From: Mucilaginibacter sabulilitoris
Lineage (GTDB): Bacteria > Bacteroidota > Bacteroidia > Sphingobacteriales > Sphingobacteriaceae
DNA length: 64,000 nt
Reading direction: 5' to 3'
Assembly (NCBI RefSeq): GCF_034262375.1
Contig: NZ_CP139558.1
Location: forward strand, 1,488,001 to 1,552,000
Shown here: piece after piece, positions 17,668-26,830 of the stretch
How the letters are laid out: each line of letters opens with the position of its first letter
Position numbering within the stretch: position 1 is the stretch's first letter
Made by a program: the position numbers and the translations under genes
Notes under the pieces: generated by a model
The model's input: only the letters and a program-made list of their open reading frames with translations
Told to the model about the DNA's origin: nothing
Database searches by the model: none

Positions 17668-18657
17668 ATGCGTATCCCATTTGAAAAACTACAGGCCGAA
17701 TTTAAACGGATATTACTTGAGCTTGATTTTGATGATGAGAAGGCCGAAAAATGCGCCACCATTTTTGCCCAAAACAGCAGAGATGGTGTGTACACCCACG
17801 GGCTTAACCGTTTCCCTGTTTTTGTACGGCATGTGAAAGATGGATTGGTACAACCTACAGCTGTGCCTGTAAAAGAGAACAGTTTCGGAGCCATTGAACA
17901 ATGGAACGGCAATTTTGGTCCGGGAATGTTGAATGCCGGTTTTTGCATGGGCCGTGCTATTGAATTGGCCCGCGATAATGGTATAGGCTGTGTAGCCATT
18001 AAAAATACCAATCATTGGATGCGTGGAGGCACCTACGGCTGGCAGGCTGCCGAAGCAGGTTATATAGGCATTTGTTTTACCAACACCATTGCCAATCTGC
18101 CACCCTGGGGCGGCCTCGACCCGCGTTTAGGAAATAACCCCTTGATAATAGCAGTGCCCTGCAGAAACGGCCATGTGGTACTGGATATGGCCATATCGCA
18201 ATATTCGGTAGGTAAGCTAAAGCAATACGAATCAAAAGGCGAGGAGCTACCATTGCCCGGCGGATATGATAAGGCCGGTAATTTAAGTACCGATGCCACT
18301 GCCATATTGCAGTCGGAACGTTTATTGCCTGTTGGTTTCTGGAAAGGCTCGGGGCTTTCCTTAGTGCTTGATTTGCTGGCCACGGTATTAAGCGGTGGGA
18401 AATCAACGGCTGAGATCACTAAAAGCGGGCATGAAGCGGGTATATCACAGGTATTTATCTGCATAAGGCCTAATAACAGCGAGCAAACTGCATCGTTAAC
18501 TGAAGAAATCATCGCCTACACCAAAACAAGCACACCAGAGCACGAAGGAGGGCTAATAGCATATCCCGGCGAAAATACTTTATTGACACGTGAAAACAAC
18601 CTCAAAGAGGGCGTGCTGGTGGATGAAAAAATATGGAATACGGTGCTTGGGCTATAA
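17668..18657 (+). CDS. Malate/L-lactate dehydrogenase-type oxidoreductase (2,3-diketogulonate reductase-like)
   Basis: 329 residues of the NAD(P)H-dependent Ldh_2 family (YiaK/malate dehydrogenase type 2). Visible signatures: DGVYTHGLNRFP near residue 36 (conserved His), IKNTNHWMRGGTYG near 112, and PVGFWKGSGLSLVLDLLA near 220, typical of 2,3-diketo-L-gulonate reductases. It probably reduces a 2-keto sugar acid in the cytoplasm. It faces a formaldehyde-dehydrogenase-like gene, a GlcG-like gene and an AraC regulator. A shared role in sugar-acid or glycolate use is inference. Confidence 0.85.
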   Translation: MRIPFEKLQAEFKRILLELDFDDEKAEKCATIFAQNSRDGVYTHGLNRFPVFVRHVKDGLVQPTAVPVKENSFGAIEQWNGNFGPGMLNAGFCMGRAIELARDNGIGCVAIKNTNHWMRGGTYGWQAAEAGYIGICFTNTIANLPPWGGLDPRLGNNPLIIAVPCRNGHVVLDMAISQYSVGKLKQYESKGEELPLPGGYDKAGNLSTDATAILQSERLLPVGFWKGSGLSLVLDLLATVLSGGKSTAEITKSGHEAGISQVFICIRPNNSEQTASLTEEIIAYTKTSTPEHEGGLIAYPGENTLLTRENNLKEGVLVDEKIWNTVLGL

Positions 18658-18710
18658 TAAGTAAGAGCAGCATGTACATGTTGCCCTTACTTATCCTGAA
18701 TACATTGATA

Positions 18711-19901
18711 TTAATTCATGATCATCCCGTTAGGGTCGATAACAAATTTCTTGGCGGCGCCTTTATCAAAATCTTTGTAGCCGTTTGGTGCATCCTGTAA
18801 TTTGATCACCTGTACGTTAACCGCTTTGGCAATCTGTACTTTATCGTACAAAATGGCATTCATCAACTGACGGTGATATTTCATAACCGGGCACTGGCCG
18901 GTATAAAACGAATGAGATTTTGCCCAGCCCAAACCAATACGGATAGAAAGATTTCCTTGCTGAGCGGCCTTGTCTGAGGCTCCCGGATCACCGGTTACAT
19001 AAAGTCCCGGGATACCGATGGCCCCACCTGCACGCGTAACTTCCATGGCAGAGTTAAGTACTGTAGCGGCCTGTTCCTTATCAGAATCTGCACCATGGCC
19101 TTTGGCTTCAAAGCCTACACAATCAACAAAGCTATCTACCTCAGGTACGCCAACTATAGCAGCTATCTGATCGGGTAATGGTGTTTCCTGCGACAGGTCT
19201 ACAGTTTCGCAGCCAAAACTGCGGGCTTGCTCCAGGCGTTCTTTATTCATATCGCCCACAATAACAACGGCTGCGCCCAATAGCTGGCACGATGCCGCAC
19301 AAGCCAATCCCACCGGTCCTGCCCCTGCCACGTAAACAATAGAACCCGGGCCAACACCTGCTGTAACCGCACCATGAAAACCGGTAGGGAATATATCCGA
19401 TAGTAAGGTCAAATCTTTGATCTTTTCCATCGCCCTGTCTTTATCGGGGAATTTGAGCAGGTTAAAATCGGCGTAGGGCACCATTACATATTCGGCCTGG
19501 CCGCCTACCCATCCGCCCATATCTACGTAGCCGTAGGCGGCTCCGGGGCGGGCAGGGTTTACATTCAAACAAATGCCTGTTTGCCCTGCTTTACAGTTGC
19601 GGCACCTGCCGCAGGCTATGTTAAAAGGCACCGAAACCAGGTCGCCTTCATGTATAAACTCCACATCGCGGCCTGCTTCAATAACAATGCCGGTAATCTC
19701 GTGCCCAAGCACCAGACCTGCGGGGGCGGTTGTGCGCCCGCGTACCATGTGCTGATCGCTGCCGCAAATATTGGTAGCCACTATTTTAAGTATAACGCCA
19801 TGATGGCACTGCCTGTTGCCAATGGCCAGTTTTGGATAATCTATTTCGCGCACTTCAACCTCGCCGGGCTTGATATACGCAACACCGTGATTTTGACACA
19901 T
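18711..19901 (-). CDS. fdhA: Glutathione-independent formaldehyde dehydrogenase-like zinc alcohol dehydrogenase
   Basis: 396 residues, the length of Pseudomonas FdhA-type dehydrogenases. The catalytic zinc region is NICGSDQHMV and GHEITG; the structural zinc loop is CGRCRNCKAGQTGIC; the Rossmann motif is VAGAGPVGLACAAS followed by GDMNKERLEQA. FdhA oxidises formaldehyde or other aldehydes with tightly bound NAD+ without glutathione. The gene lies 41 bp downstream of the GlcG-like gene on the same strand, so the two are likely cotranscribed. Confidence 0.88.
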   Translation of the reverse strand: MCQNHGVAYIKPGEVEVREIDYPKLAIGNRQCHHGVILKIVATNICGSDQHMVRGRTTAPAGLVLGHEITGIVIEAGRDVEFIHEGDLVSVPFNIACGRCRNCKAGQTGICLNVNPARPGAAYGYVDMGGWVGGQAEYVMVPYADFNLLKFPDKDRAMEKIKDLTLLSDIFPTGFHGAVTAGVGPGSIVYVAGAGPVGLACAASCQLLGAAVVIVGDMNKERLEQARSFGCETVDLSQETPLPDQIAAIVGVPEVDSFVDCVGFEAKGHGADSDKEQAATVLNSAMEVTRAGGAIGIPGLYVTGDPGASDKAAQQGNLSIRIGLGWAKSHSFYTGQCPVMKYHRQLMNAILYDKVQIAKAVNVQVIKLQDAPNGYKDFDKGAAKKFVIDPNGMIMN

Positions 19902-19942
19902 AATGTTTTCGATTTAATGGATTAAAAATTAGGAAACTGAAA

Positions 19943-20341
19943 CTACAACGCCGCCACGCCGGCCGAGGCCACATCATGATCCTGCTCAACCGAGCCGCCT
20001 GATACACCGATGGCGCCAATAATTTTTCCGCTGCCATCTTTCAGCAATACGCCGCCCGGGAATGATATTAAGCCACCGTTTGAATGTTCGATGTTGTAAA
20101 GTGGCCCGCCGGGCTGGGATAGTTTACCTATTTCGCCAGAGTTCATATCAAAATAGCGTGCTGTTTTGGCTTTTCTGATAGATATATCTACTGAACCTAA
20201 CCAGGCATTATCCATCCGGTGAAATGATACCAGGTTGGCACCTTCATCAACAATAGCTATATTCATGGGGACGCCGATTTGTTTTGCTTTTGATTTTGCA
20301 GCTTCAGACAGTTTTTCGGCCTGATCTAATGTAATGCTCAT
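19943..20341 (-). CDS. GlcG/HbpS-family heme-binding-like protein
   Basis: 132 residues, complete GlcG/HbpS (DUF336) domain. The N-terminal helix is followed by MNIAIVDEGANLVSFHRMDNAWLGSV, the ISFPGGVLLKD strand pair and the closing GAIGVSGGSVEQDHDVA. Members bind heme or small cofactors and often sit next to glycolate or aldehyde oxidation genes. First gene of a unit with the downstream fdhA-like gene, divergent from an AraC regulator. Confidence 0.88.
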   Translation of the reverse strand: MSITLDQAEKLSEAAKSKAKQIGVPMNIAIVDEGANLVSFHRMDNAWLGSVDISIRKAKTARYFDMNSGEIGKLSQPGGPLYNIEHSNGGLISFPGGVLLKDGSGKIIGAIGVSGGSVEQDHDVASAGVAAL

Positions 20342-20418
20342 AAAATTTTTCTTTAGGTGAATTAGTTAAATAAAGGTACTGTGCAACACTAAAGCCTAAT
20401 TGAACGATAATGCCATAA

Positions 20419-20446
20419 AACAACACAATAGTGCTTTATTGTTGTT
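20419..20446. promoter_or_regulatory. Candidate operator (imperfect palindrome)
   Basis: aacaacacaata / tattgttgtt half-sites around a GTGC centre, in the 130-bp divergent region between the GlcG-like gene and the AraC-family gene. A plausible autoregulatory site; not proven. Confidence 0.35.
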
Positions 20447-20471
20447 GCTATTGAACCAATTGTAAAATTTT

Positions 20472-21395
20472 ATGAACCAACGGCATATTTTAGTTCCATT
20501 TGGCTCAGGTGAAAATGATTATGCCACCGAAGCCCTTGTTGAACACCGTAAGCTGTATAACCTGGCACATTGTGAGGTTAATATTTTTGAAACTAACGAG
20601 CAATGCGGTAATCTCGACCTGCGGTATAATGGGCTGGTGATATCGAGCATGCTGCGGGGGAAAAAGACGGTGGGGATGCTCAATCAATCAAGGTTTGATT
20701 TTTTACCCGGCGAAACACTGATACTGCCCGAGGGTATGCCTATTAATGTTGATTTTCCGGATGTGGATAAGAAACACCCGGTGCAATGTGCCACGCTGGT
20801 TATCGACTGGAATAAAGTGACCAAAACATTGGAGTATTTAAATAACACCTACCCCGGCGAAGGTGGAGAGGAACGCTGGAACCTCAACTTTACCCAATAT
20901 CATTTTCATAACAACAGGGAGCTTACCGGGCTTATCCATAAGCTTATTGCTATCAGCATGGAGGATAATGTGAATAAGGATGTACTTGCCGATATTACTT
21001 TAACGGAGCTCTTGATACGTACTATACAGGCACAAAAATTTCAACTTACCGGTGATGGCAAGTTGGATACAAGCCGCTTTGCAGCGGTTGTGAGATACAT
21101 CCGCACGCACTTAACGGAGCAAATAAATATCAACACCCTATGTAATGAAGCTTGTATGAGTAAAACAAACTTCTTCCGTACGTTTAAAGAGGCCTTTGGC
21201 CTGTCGCCGGTAGAGTTTATTATACGGGAACGGATTGGGCTGGCCAAAATGCTGTTGAAAAATCCGTCTATCAATATATCCGAGGTTTGTTTCAAATCGG
21301 GGTTTAATAACCTGAATTATTTTATACGCCTGTTTAAGCGGTCGGAGGGGATAACGCCGGGATTGTATTTAAAACGGCTTAGTTCGGTAATATAA
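20472..21395 (+). CDS. AraC-family transcriptional regulator
   Basis: 307 residues. The N-terminal half (about 1-180) is a sensor/cupin-like region. The C-terminal double helix-turn-helix spans about 205-305, with CNEACMSKTNFFRTFKEAFG and the second helix pair ISEVCFKSGFNNLNYFIRLFK ending GITPGLYLKR. Divergent from the GlcG-fdhA pair, so it probably controls that unit. The effector is unknown. Confidence 0.9.
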   Translation: MNQRHILVPFGSGENDYATEALVEHRKLYNLAHCEVNIFETNEQCGNLDLRYNGLVISSMLRGKKTVGMLNQSRFDFLPGETLILPEGMPINVDFPDVDKKHPVQCATLVIDWNKVTKTLEYLNNTYPGEGGEERWNLNFTQYHFHNNRELTGLIHKLIAISMEDNVNKDVLADITLTELLIRTIQAQKFQLTGDGKLDTSRFAAVVRYIRTHLTEQININTLCNEACMSKTNFFRTFKEAFGLSPVEFIIRERIGLAKMLLKNPSINISEVCFKSGFNNLNYFIRLFKRSEGITPGLYLKRLSSVI

Positions 21396-21462
21396 AGAGG
21401 TCCCTCCTTTTAAAAAATGTCATTTCCTTTAGAGCACGGGGGGCAGAAGCGTGTGCGCGAAA

Positions 21463-21514
21463 GAGAAATCTTGTACAACATAAAAGAGGATTTACAAGGA
21501 GTATAAGATTTCTC
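21463..21514. repeat. REP-like inverted repeat (GAGAAATCTT type)
   Basis: Core arms gagaaatctt (21463-21472) and aagatttctc (21505-21514). The right flank (tctcgttcctcgtcgaaat) has the typical partner word, while the left flank is degenerate. It sits between the convergent AraC and RluA-type genes. Confidence 0.65.
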
Positions 21515-21569
21515 TCGTTCCTCGTCGAAATAACAGTCGTTATGTTTTTCAGAATATAATAGTGATATC

Positions 21570-22292
21570 TTACCCAATCATCATGCCTTCAAACTTTTCC
21601 CAAAAGCCATCGTGTGGTACGGGGGCTATAATTTCAATGGGTTCGTTTTTAACGGGGTGTACAAAGGTTAACCTGCGGGCATGTAAAGAAATACTTTTAC
21701 GCAGACTGCCGCGCGGATAGCCATATTTATTATCGCCAACAATAGGGGTACCCAGGGTTGACAACTGTACCCTGATCTGGTGTGGGCGACCGGTTATCGG
21801 GTCGACTTCAATGAGATAGTAGCCATTAAGCTCACCAATCAATTTGTAATGAAGCTCAGATCGTAAACTGCCCTGTACTTCTTTGTCGTGCGCTTTGGTA
21901 ACATTCTTTTGCGGGTTTTTAACCAGCCAGTGCACTAAGGTGCCTGCATCGGGATATGGTCGCTTGCGCACAACCGCGTAATAGGTTTTGTGCATGTCGC
22001 GGTTTTTAAACATTTTGTTTATCCGGTCTAAAGCCTTACTGGTTTTGGCAAAAAGGATAACGCCGCTCACGGGCCTGTCCAGCCGATGCACTACGCCTAA
22101 AAAGGCACCATTGGGTTTGTTGTATTTTTTGGCAATGTATTTTTTTACCTTTTCATCCAATGATTCATCGCCGGTATCATCAACCTGTACAATATCGCCG
22201 GCACGCTTGTTTACGGCAATAAGATGGTTGTCCTCATAAAGGATATCACTATCGGTAACGTCGTAACTGGTGTAATTAAATTCAGGCCGCAT
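21570..22292 (-). CDS. RluA-family pseudouridine synthase
   Basis: 240 residues, catalytic domain only (no S4 domain), like RluC/RluD-related small members. The catalytic motif is VVHRLDRPVSGVILFAKTS with the active Asp in HRLD. The later GRPHQIRVQLSTLGTPIVGD motif is conserved in the family. It isomerises uridine to pseudouridine in rRNA or tRNA; the target site cannot be told from sequence. Separated from panB by a repeat-filled gap. Confidence 0.92.
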   Translation of the reverse strand: MRPEFNYTSYDVTDSDILYEDNHLIAVNKRAGDIVQVDDTGDESLDEKVKKYIAKKYNKPNGAFLGVVHRLDRPVSGVILFAKTSKALDRINKMFKNRDMHKTYYAVVRKRPYPDAGTLVHWLVKNPQKNVTKAHDKEVQGSLRSELHYKLIGELNGYYLIEVDPITGRPHQIRVQLSTLGTPIVGDNKYGYPRGSLRKSISLHARRLTFVHPVKNEPIEIIAPVPHDGFWEKFEGMMIG

Positions 22293-22297
22293 TTTTT

Positions 22298-22432
22298 ATT
22301 TCGGAATTGGGATGTTCGATTTCGGATTTATTTTTATTTCGGAATTGGGATGTTCAATTTGGGATTTATTTTATTTGTTATCTATTTAAAAAGGGCCAAA
22401 ATCCGAAATCCCACATCCGAAATTCAAAATAA
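22298..22432. repeat. Tandem plus inverted 'ttcggaattggga' repeat
   Basis: Two adjacent 38-bp units (22298-22335 and 22336-22373) differ at only a few bases. An inverted arm (22398-22432, aaaatccgaaatcccacatc type) follows and ends two bases from the panB stop. The same words reappear on the other side of panB. Confidence 0.8.
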
Positions 22433-22433
22433 T

Positions 22434-23249
22434 TTAATATTGTTCCTGCTCGTTAGGGAAACTTTTTGATTTAATATCGCCAACATAGTTTTTGATGGCT
22501 CCGTTCATTTGTTCATATAAGTTGGCATACTGGCGTAAAAAGCGCGGTTTAAACCCTTTATTAATGCCCAGCATATCATGTATCACTAAAACCTGTCCGT
22601 CGCAATGTTGTCCGGCGCCAATGCCTATAATAGGTATCTGTACGCTTTCAGTAACTTCTTTGGCCAGCGTGGCGGGTATTTTTTCAACCACGATGGCAAA
22701 ACAGCCCAGTTCCTGTAGTTTAACGGCGTCTTCCCGCAGCTTTTGTGCTTCTGCTTCCTGTTTGGCACGTACGGTGTATGTGCCAAATTTATAAATAGAC
22801 TGAGGGGTTAAGCCCAGATGGCCCATAACCGGTATGCCCGCTGTAAGTATACGGCTAACCGATTCGGCAATTTCAACGCCACCTTCCATTTTAACACCGT
22901 GGGCGCCCGATTCCTTCATAATACGGATGGCCGAGTTAAGCGCTTCTTTGGAGTTGCCCTGATACGAACCAAATGGCAGATCGACAATTACCAGTGCGCG
23001 TTTTGCCGCGCGTACAACCGACGATGCGTGATAGATCATCTGATCGAGCGTTATGGGCAGGGTAGTTTCGTGCCCGGCCATTACATTGGAGGCCGAATCG
23101 CCTACCAGTATGATATCCATTCCTGCATCATCTACAATGGTTGCCATGGAGTAATCATAGGCAGTAAGCATGGCAATTTTTTCGCCACGGTTTTTCATTT
23201 CCTGCACAGTATGTGTAGTGATCCGTTTAACTTCTTTATTTACAGACAT
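22434..23249 (-). CDS. panB: 3-methyl-2-oxobutanoate hydroxymethyltransferase
   Basis: 271 residues, full-length PanB. Motifs: [36 protein letters not shown] (Mg2+ Asp), [17 protein letters not shown] and the GHLGLTPQS loop. It adds a hydroxymethyl group from methylene-THF to ketoisovalerate in the first step of pantothenate/CoA synthesis. No panC or panD neighbour; the gene is isolated between two copies of the same repeat family. Confidence 0.95.
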   Translation of the reverse strand: MSVNKEVKRITTHTVQEMKNRGEKIAMLTAYDYSMATIVDDAGMDIILVGDSASNVMAGHETTLPITLDQMIYHASSVVRAAKRALVIVDLPFGSYQGNSKEALNSAIRIMKESGAHGVKMEGGVEIAESVSRILTAGIPVMGHLGLTPQSIYKFGTYTVRAKQEAEAQKLREDAVKLQELGCFAIVVEKIPATLAKEVTESVQIPIIGIGAGQHCDGQVLVIHDMLGINKGFKPRFLRQYANLYEQMNGAIKNYVGDIKSKSFPNEQEQY

Positions 23250-23253
23250 TTTT

Positions 23254-23464
23254 GATTTCGGATTTCGGAATTTCGATTTCGAATTTGTTTTAAGTTTGCC
23301 TTTAATATTAGTGTTGTTGATTCAAAGCATCTTATGTTAGATAGTGTACTTTATATCTCTACAATCAAAATATAAGGTAAAAGTCAAAAAATAAATCCGA
23401 AATACAACACCAGAATTCTTAAAAAAATAAATCCCAAATCCCACATCCGAAATCCGAAATAAAA
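23254..23464. repeat. Inverted 'gatttcgg/ccgaaatc' repeat upstream of panB
   Basis: Left arm 23254-23287 (tttcggatttcggaatttc type). Right arms are 23387-23418 and 23421-23464 (aaataaatccgaaat and aatcccacatccgaaatcc words). Same family as 22298-22432. The right end abuts the carA promoter. Confidence 0.7.
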
Positions 23465-23467
23465 CTG

Positions 23468-23475
23468 TATTTTTG
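23468..23475 (+). promoter_or_regulatory. Bacteroidota -7 promoter element for carA
   Basis: TATTTTTG fits TAnnTTTG and leaves a leader of about 100 nt before the carA ATG at 23578. No attenuator or riboswitch structure is evident in the leader. Confidence 0.5.
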
Positions 23476-23577
23476 CGCCGTGAATCAGGAAGTTCCTTAC
23501 TTCAATATTTTAAATAGTTTTCACGGGGCTTTGAACCAGGCGATCCGATTTAATAATCCATTAAATTTTTTTAATAA

Positions 23578-24678
23578 ATGACCTACTTCACCAAATTACC
23601 GGCTGTGCTGCTACTTGACGATGGAACCGTTTTTCATGGTAAAGCAGCAGGAAAAATTGGTACCACTACCGGCGAGATCTGCTTTAATACCGGCATGACC
23701 GGTTACCAGGAAGTTTTTACAGATCCATCATACTTTGGCCAAATAATGGTTGCCACCAATGCCCATATAGGCAATTATGGCATTGCCGAAGATGAGGTAG
23801 AATCGGGCAATATTCAAATTGCCGGTTTGGTTTGTAAAAATTATAATATTGCTTACAGCCGTAAACAGGCCGATGAGTCGATACAGGACTATTTCCAATC
23901 ACAAAACCTGGTTGGAATATCTGATGTTGATACGCGCCAGCTTGTACGCCATATCCGCGATAAGGGGGCTATGAACGCCATCATTTCGTCAGAGATACTG
24001 GATATAGATACATTAAAAGCTAAACTGGCAGAAGTACCGTCAATGGATGGCCTGGAGCTTTCATCAAAAGTAACCACTTCAGAAACCTACACTTTTGGTG
24101 ATGAAAAAGCCGCTTATCGTGTAGCTGTGCTTGACCTTGGTGTTAAGAAAAATATCCTGCGCAATTTTGACAACCGCGATGTTTACGCCAAAGTTTTCCC
24201 TGCAAAAACCACCTTTGAGGAAATGGAGAAGGATTTTGCACCTACAGGTTATTTCGTATCGAATGGCCCCGGCGATCCTGCGGCTATGCCTTATGCGGTT
24301 GAAACAGTAAAATCAATCCTGGCATCTGAAAAACCAATGTTCGGAATTTGTTTAGGCCACCAATTGCTGGCTTTGGCTAACGATATCCCAACCCAAAAAA
24401 TGTTTAATGGTCATCGTGGCTTAAACCACCCGGTTAAAAATATTATTATTAACCACTGCGAAGTTACCTCACAAAACCACGGTTTTGGTGTAGTACCAGA
24501 GGCTGTACGCGCATCTGATAAAGTAGAAATTACCCACGTGAACCTGAACGATCAATCGATAGAAGGTATCCGCGTAAAAGGTAAAAAGGCTTTCTCAGTA
24601 CAATATCACCCGGAATCATCGCCTGGCCCGCATGATTCAAGATACCTGTTTGATGATTTTATCAAACTGATGTCTTAG
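23578..24678 (+). CDS. carA: Carbamoyl-phosphate synthase small subunit
   Basis: 366 residues. The N-terminal CPSase domain includes GEICFNTGMTGYQEVFTDPS. The C-terminal class I glutamine amidotransferase domain has the nucleophile in MFGICLGHQLLAL and the His/Glu of QYHPESSPGPHDS. It releases ammonia from glutamine for CarB, feeding pyrimidine and arginine synthesis. carB is not adjacent here, which is usual in some Bacteroidota. Ends at a strong hairpin. Confidence 0.95.
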   Translation: MTYFTKLPAVLLLDDGTVFHGKAAGKIGTTTGEICFNTGMTGYQEVFTDPSYFGQIMVATNAHIGNYGIAEDEVESGNIQIAGLVCKNYNIAYSRKQADESIQDYFQSQNLVGISDVDTRQLVRHIRDKGAMNAIISSEILDIDTLKAKLAEVPSMDGLELSSKVTTSETYTFGDEKAAYRVAVLDLGVKKNILRNFDNRDVYAKVFPAKTTFEEMEKDFAPTGYFVSNGPGDPAAMPYAVETVKSILASEKPMFGICLGHQLLALANDIPTQKMFNGHRGLNHPVKNIIINHCEVTSQNHGFGVVPEAVRASDKVEITHVNLNDQSIEGIRVKGKKAFSVQYHPESSPGPHDSRYLFDDFIKLMS

Positions 24679-24714
24679 ATATGCAGATGTGCATATTTCA
24701 AATGCGCGGATGAT

Positions 24715-24752
24715 AAAGGCCTTTCAAGTTTTAAACTTGAAAGGCCTTTTTT
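24715..24752. terminator. Palindromic terminator after carA
   Basis: Perfect stem aaaggcctttcaagttt / aaacttgaaaggccttt followed by a T-run. Its core (caagttttaaacttg) resembles that of the palindrome at 33492-33530. Confidence 0.85.
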
Positions 24753-24799
24753 ATTCATCAAAACTTTTATAACTTTCCTTCAACATCTTTAAAAATCCT

Positions 24800-25210
24800 A
24801 TGGCTACACAATTTCTACTACAGGGTACAGCTAAATGGAGTTACGACCACGAGATGTCCGAAATATCAACAAGTCAAAAGATACTGGCGGGAATGGTGTC
24901 GGGGGCGACCGCTTTGCCTCAGCATTATGGTGATATTGCTTTAAATGATAAAGCGATAATTATTGAAGGTATAGTAGATGATGAAGACCTGACAATACCG
25001 CTTAGCAGCATTAAACAGTTGTATTTGGGGTTTGACGATCTTTTCCCGGTTATGGCTGTAAAGAGCATGGGTATACTCTGGCAGCCTTTACGAATAGAAT
25101 ATTTTATTTCCGCGTTTGAAACCAGTTGTATTTACCTTGTTATCGATTTTAACGGCGTTTATACACACGATAAAGAGTGGTTTAATACATTAACAGAGCT
25201 GTTACAATAA
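24800..25210 (+). CDS. Hypothetical protein, PH-like?
   Basis: 136 residues, no signal peptide. The central part (IIIEGIVDDEDLTIPLSSIK, then LYLGFDDLFPVM) has the rhythm of small bacterial PH-like domains, with strand-turn-strand blocks and a helix at the C-terminus (DKEWFNTLTELLQ). This is a weak resemblance and I do not recognise the family with confidence. Convergent with a secreted hydrolase gene, stops 7 bp apart. Confidence 0.6.
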   Translation: MATQFLLQGTAKWSYDHEMSEISTSQKILAGMVSGATALPQHYGDIALNDKAIIIEGIVDDEDLTIPLSSIKQLYLGFDDLFPVMAVKSMGILWQPLRIEYFISAFETSCIYLVIDFNGVYTHDKEWFNTLTELLQ

Positions 25211-25217
25211 TATGCTT

Positions 25218-26114
25218 TTATAATTCCGTTATCCATTTGGCGCAATCACCTGCATCAATAATATTCCAGCTGTGAAAACCTTTTCCTTTAGTTGTTATAT
25301 ATTCAGAGCGCTCATTACCTATGCTTTTAAGGAAAACGATCATTTTATCCAGATCAAAGGCATTGAGGTTTGAATACTGTAATTCCGGGCAATAAGTTTT
25401 CCGTACATATTCCAGATCAGGCTCGCTATATAACCTTACAGGTACATATTTTAAGAATTGAGCATTGCCTCCATCCGGCGCTTTCGCAAAATAAGCTGAA
25501 CGCTGAATATAAGCCCTGGGGTTTGTAGCAGGCGATCCGCCCATAATATTATCCAAATATGCCTTAGTTGATTTCCCTTCGCGAGCAATTAAAGGGCACC
25601 TGTAGCTGATTTCTTTTTCTGCAGATGCGTATATCCGGGTGAGGTCGGCAGGTGGATCTATCGCAAAAACGGCCTTTAGCTTTACTGGTTGTTCTTTACT
25701 GTTTAAGAATTCAGCAAAGCAAAGTGCAATAGCTCCACCGTCAGATAATCCACCAATTGCAATATCTTTATAGGTGAGTTTATATTGATCTCTTTTTATT
25801 TTAATCAGTTCGTTAAGTTCCTTTACACAATCCTCATCAGCAAACATCTGCGGAGCAATTTCCAAGGCAATTGTTATATATCCGTTGGCGGTTATGAGTT
25901 TAGGCAATGTCGTTTTTTTAAAAATACTTTTAGGTTTTTCGCCCAGGGCGGGCAGCAAAATAACCAAACCTTTTGCAGGAGTGGTAGGCTGTGTTTCATA
26001 GTATTCATATTCCCTACCAACTACATTCAACTTAAATTTATTAATATCTTGTGCCTGCGAGCAGTTAAAATAAAAGAAAGGCGACAGGCAAAAAAGTATG
26101 TATCGGTGTTTCAT
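25218..26114 (-). CDS. Secreted alpha/beta hydrolase-fold protein
   Basis: 298 residues with a signal peptide (residues 1-21, ending SQAQ). The nucleophile elbow GGLSDGG is near residue 142. An acid residue could be D in AIDPPAD or later, and the base is probably the His in KGFHSWNI near the C-terminus. An early LLPALGE segment may form the oxyanion side. Periplasmic or exported esterase/peptidase-like; substrate unknown. There is no close partner gene. Confidence 0.75.
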   Translation of the reverse strand: MKHRYILFCLSPFFYFNCSQAQDINKFKLNVVGREYEYYETQPTTPAKGLVILLPALGEKPKSIFKKTTLPKLITANGYITIALEIAPQMFADEDCVKELNELIKIKRDQYKLTYKDIAIGGLSDGGAIALCFAEFLNSKEQPVKLKAVFAIDPPADLTRIYASAEKEISYRCPLIAREGKSTKAYLDNIMGGSPATNPRAYIQRSAYFAKAPDGGNAQFLKYVPVRLYSEPDLEYVRKTYCPELQYSNLNAFDLDKMIVFLKSIGNERSEYITTKGKGFHSWNIIDAGDCAKWITEL

Positions 26115-26500
26115 TAATTGTCGCTAATGTTGCCGTTTTAAATGTACTTAAATCTATTATGATAAAAAGGCGATTAACTGTCTATAAATAAGCTTTTTTT
26201 ATTTTTATTTGGATTTATTCTAAATAAGCAATTACTTTGCTCTTGTTCAACCCGGGACAATGGTTTGTGCAAAAATATTTTAATGCTTATGAAAAAAGTC
26301 TTCCGTAATATGATCCTGCTCCTTGTTTGTAAGGTATCTGCAATAGGATGCTTAAACGAAACCGGAGCAGGACAGGAAGGCTGAATTAATGATGAACTAT
26401 CTGTAAAAAACAGTTTAAAAATATAAAGTCCTGCTCTTGAGTAAATGCTGCGGTGCGATGGCTTTGCAGACCGGGCAGGCACCAATTAAATTACATTACC
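26115..26500. other. Intergenic region containing a possible micro-ORF
   Basis: 386 bp. Besides a possible 33-residue lipoprotein-like frame at 26283-26384 I see nothing definite; the minus-strand open frame over it looks like chance. Confidence 0.4.
26283..26384 (+). CDS. Possible micropeptide with lipobox
   Basis: 33 codons plus stop (31 from the second ATG, 26289). The peptide starts MKKVFRNMILLLVCKVSAIGC, a basic-hydrophobic signal followed by a lipobox-like AIGC, and ends 11 residues later. It could be a real small lipopeptide, the remnant of a lipoprotein, or chance. Coding status is unproven. Confidence 0.25.
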   Translation: MLMKKVFRNMILLLVCKVSAIGCLNETGAGQEG

Positions 26501-26824
26501 ATGTGCGATTCAAAAGTCATAAGCCAGGTTGGAGCATCGGTTATTAGCCGGTGCTCAGAGTGCCGCTGTATCTTCATCTGGAATAATAACCTGATCCTGA
26601 GTTTTTCGCCCGAACAATTTGTACAGTTCAGGGATTTTACACTCGATCTTGATTTTGCGGAGCATTCGCACCCTTTCCCCGACGGACAGGATCGGCTGGT
26701 AATGCGAACGCCTGTTAATGATGTGCAGTTAACTTTCACTACAGAGCAATGGGAAGATTTTCATGCCGCCATGGAAGAAGCTATCTATATGCAGGAGATA
26801 TATTCGATGATGTATGATGGATAA
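26501..26824 (+). CDS. Small conserved cytoplasmic protein with CxxC
   Basis: 107 residues from ATG 26501; the open frame continues 16 codons upstream, but those residues look non-coding. It has CSECRCIFIWNNNLILSFS near the N-terminus, a Cys triad that might bind metal. An acidic central region follows, then the TTEQWEDFHAAMEEA helix. It resembles small uncharacterised Bacteroidota proteins found near carotenoid or core genes. Function unknown. Confidence 0.65.
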   Translation: MCDSKVISQVGASVISRCSECRCIFIWNNNLILSFSPEQFVQFRDFTLDLDFAEHSHPFPDGQDRLVMRTPVNDVQLTFTTEQWEDFHAAMEEAIYMQEIYSMMYDG

Positions 26825-26830
26825 GGATTT

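Noticed and set aside
26174..26485. 103-codon minus-strand frame
   Set aside because: Ser/Lys/Arg-rich with no family resemblance, antisense to the spacer and the start of the 26501 gene; composition looks like chance.
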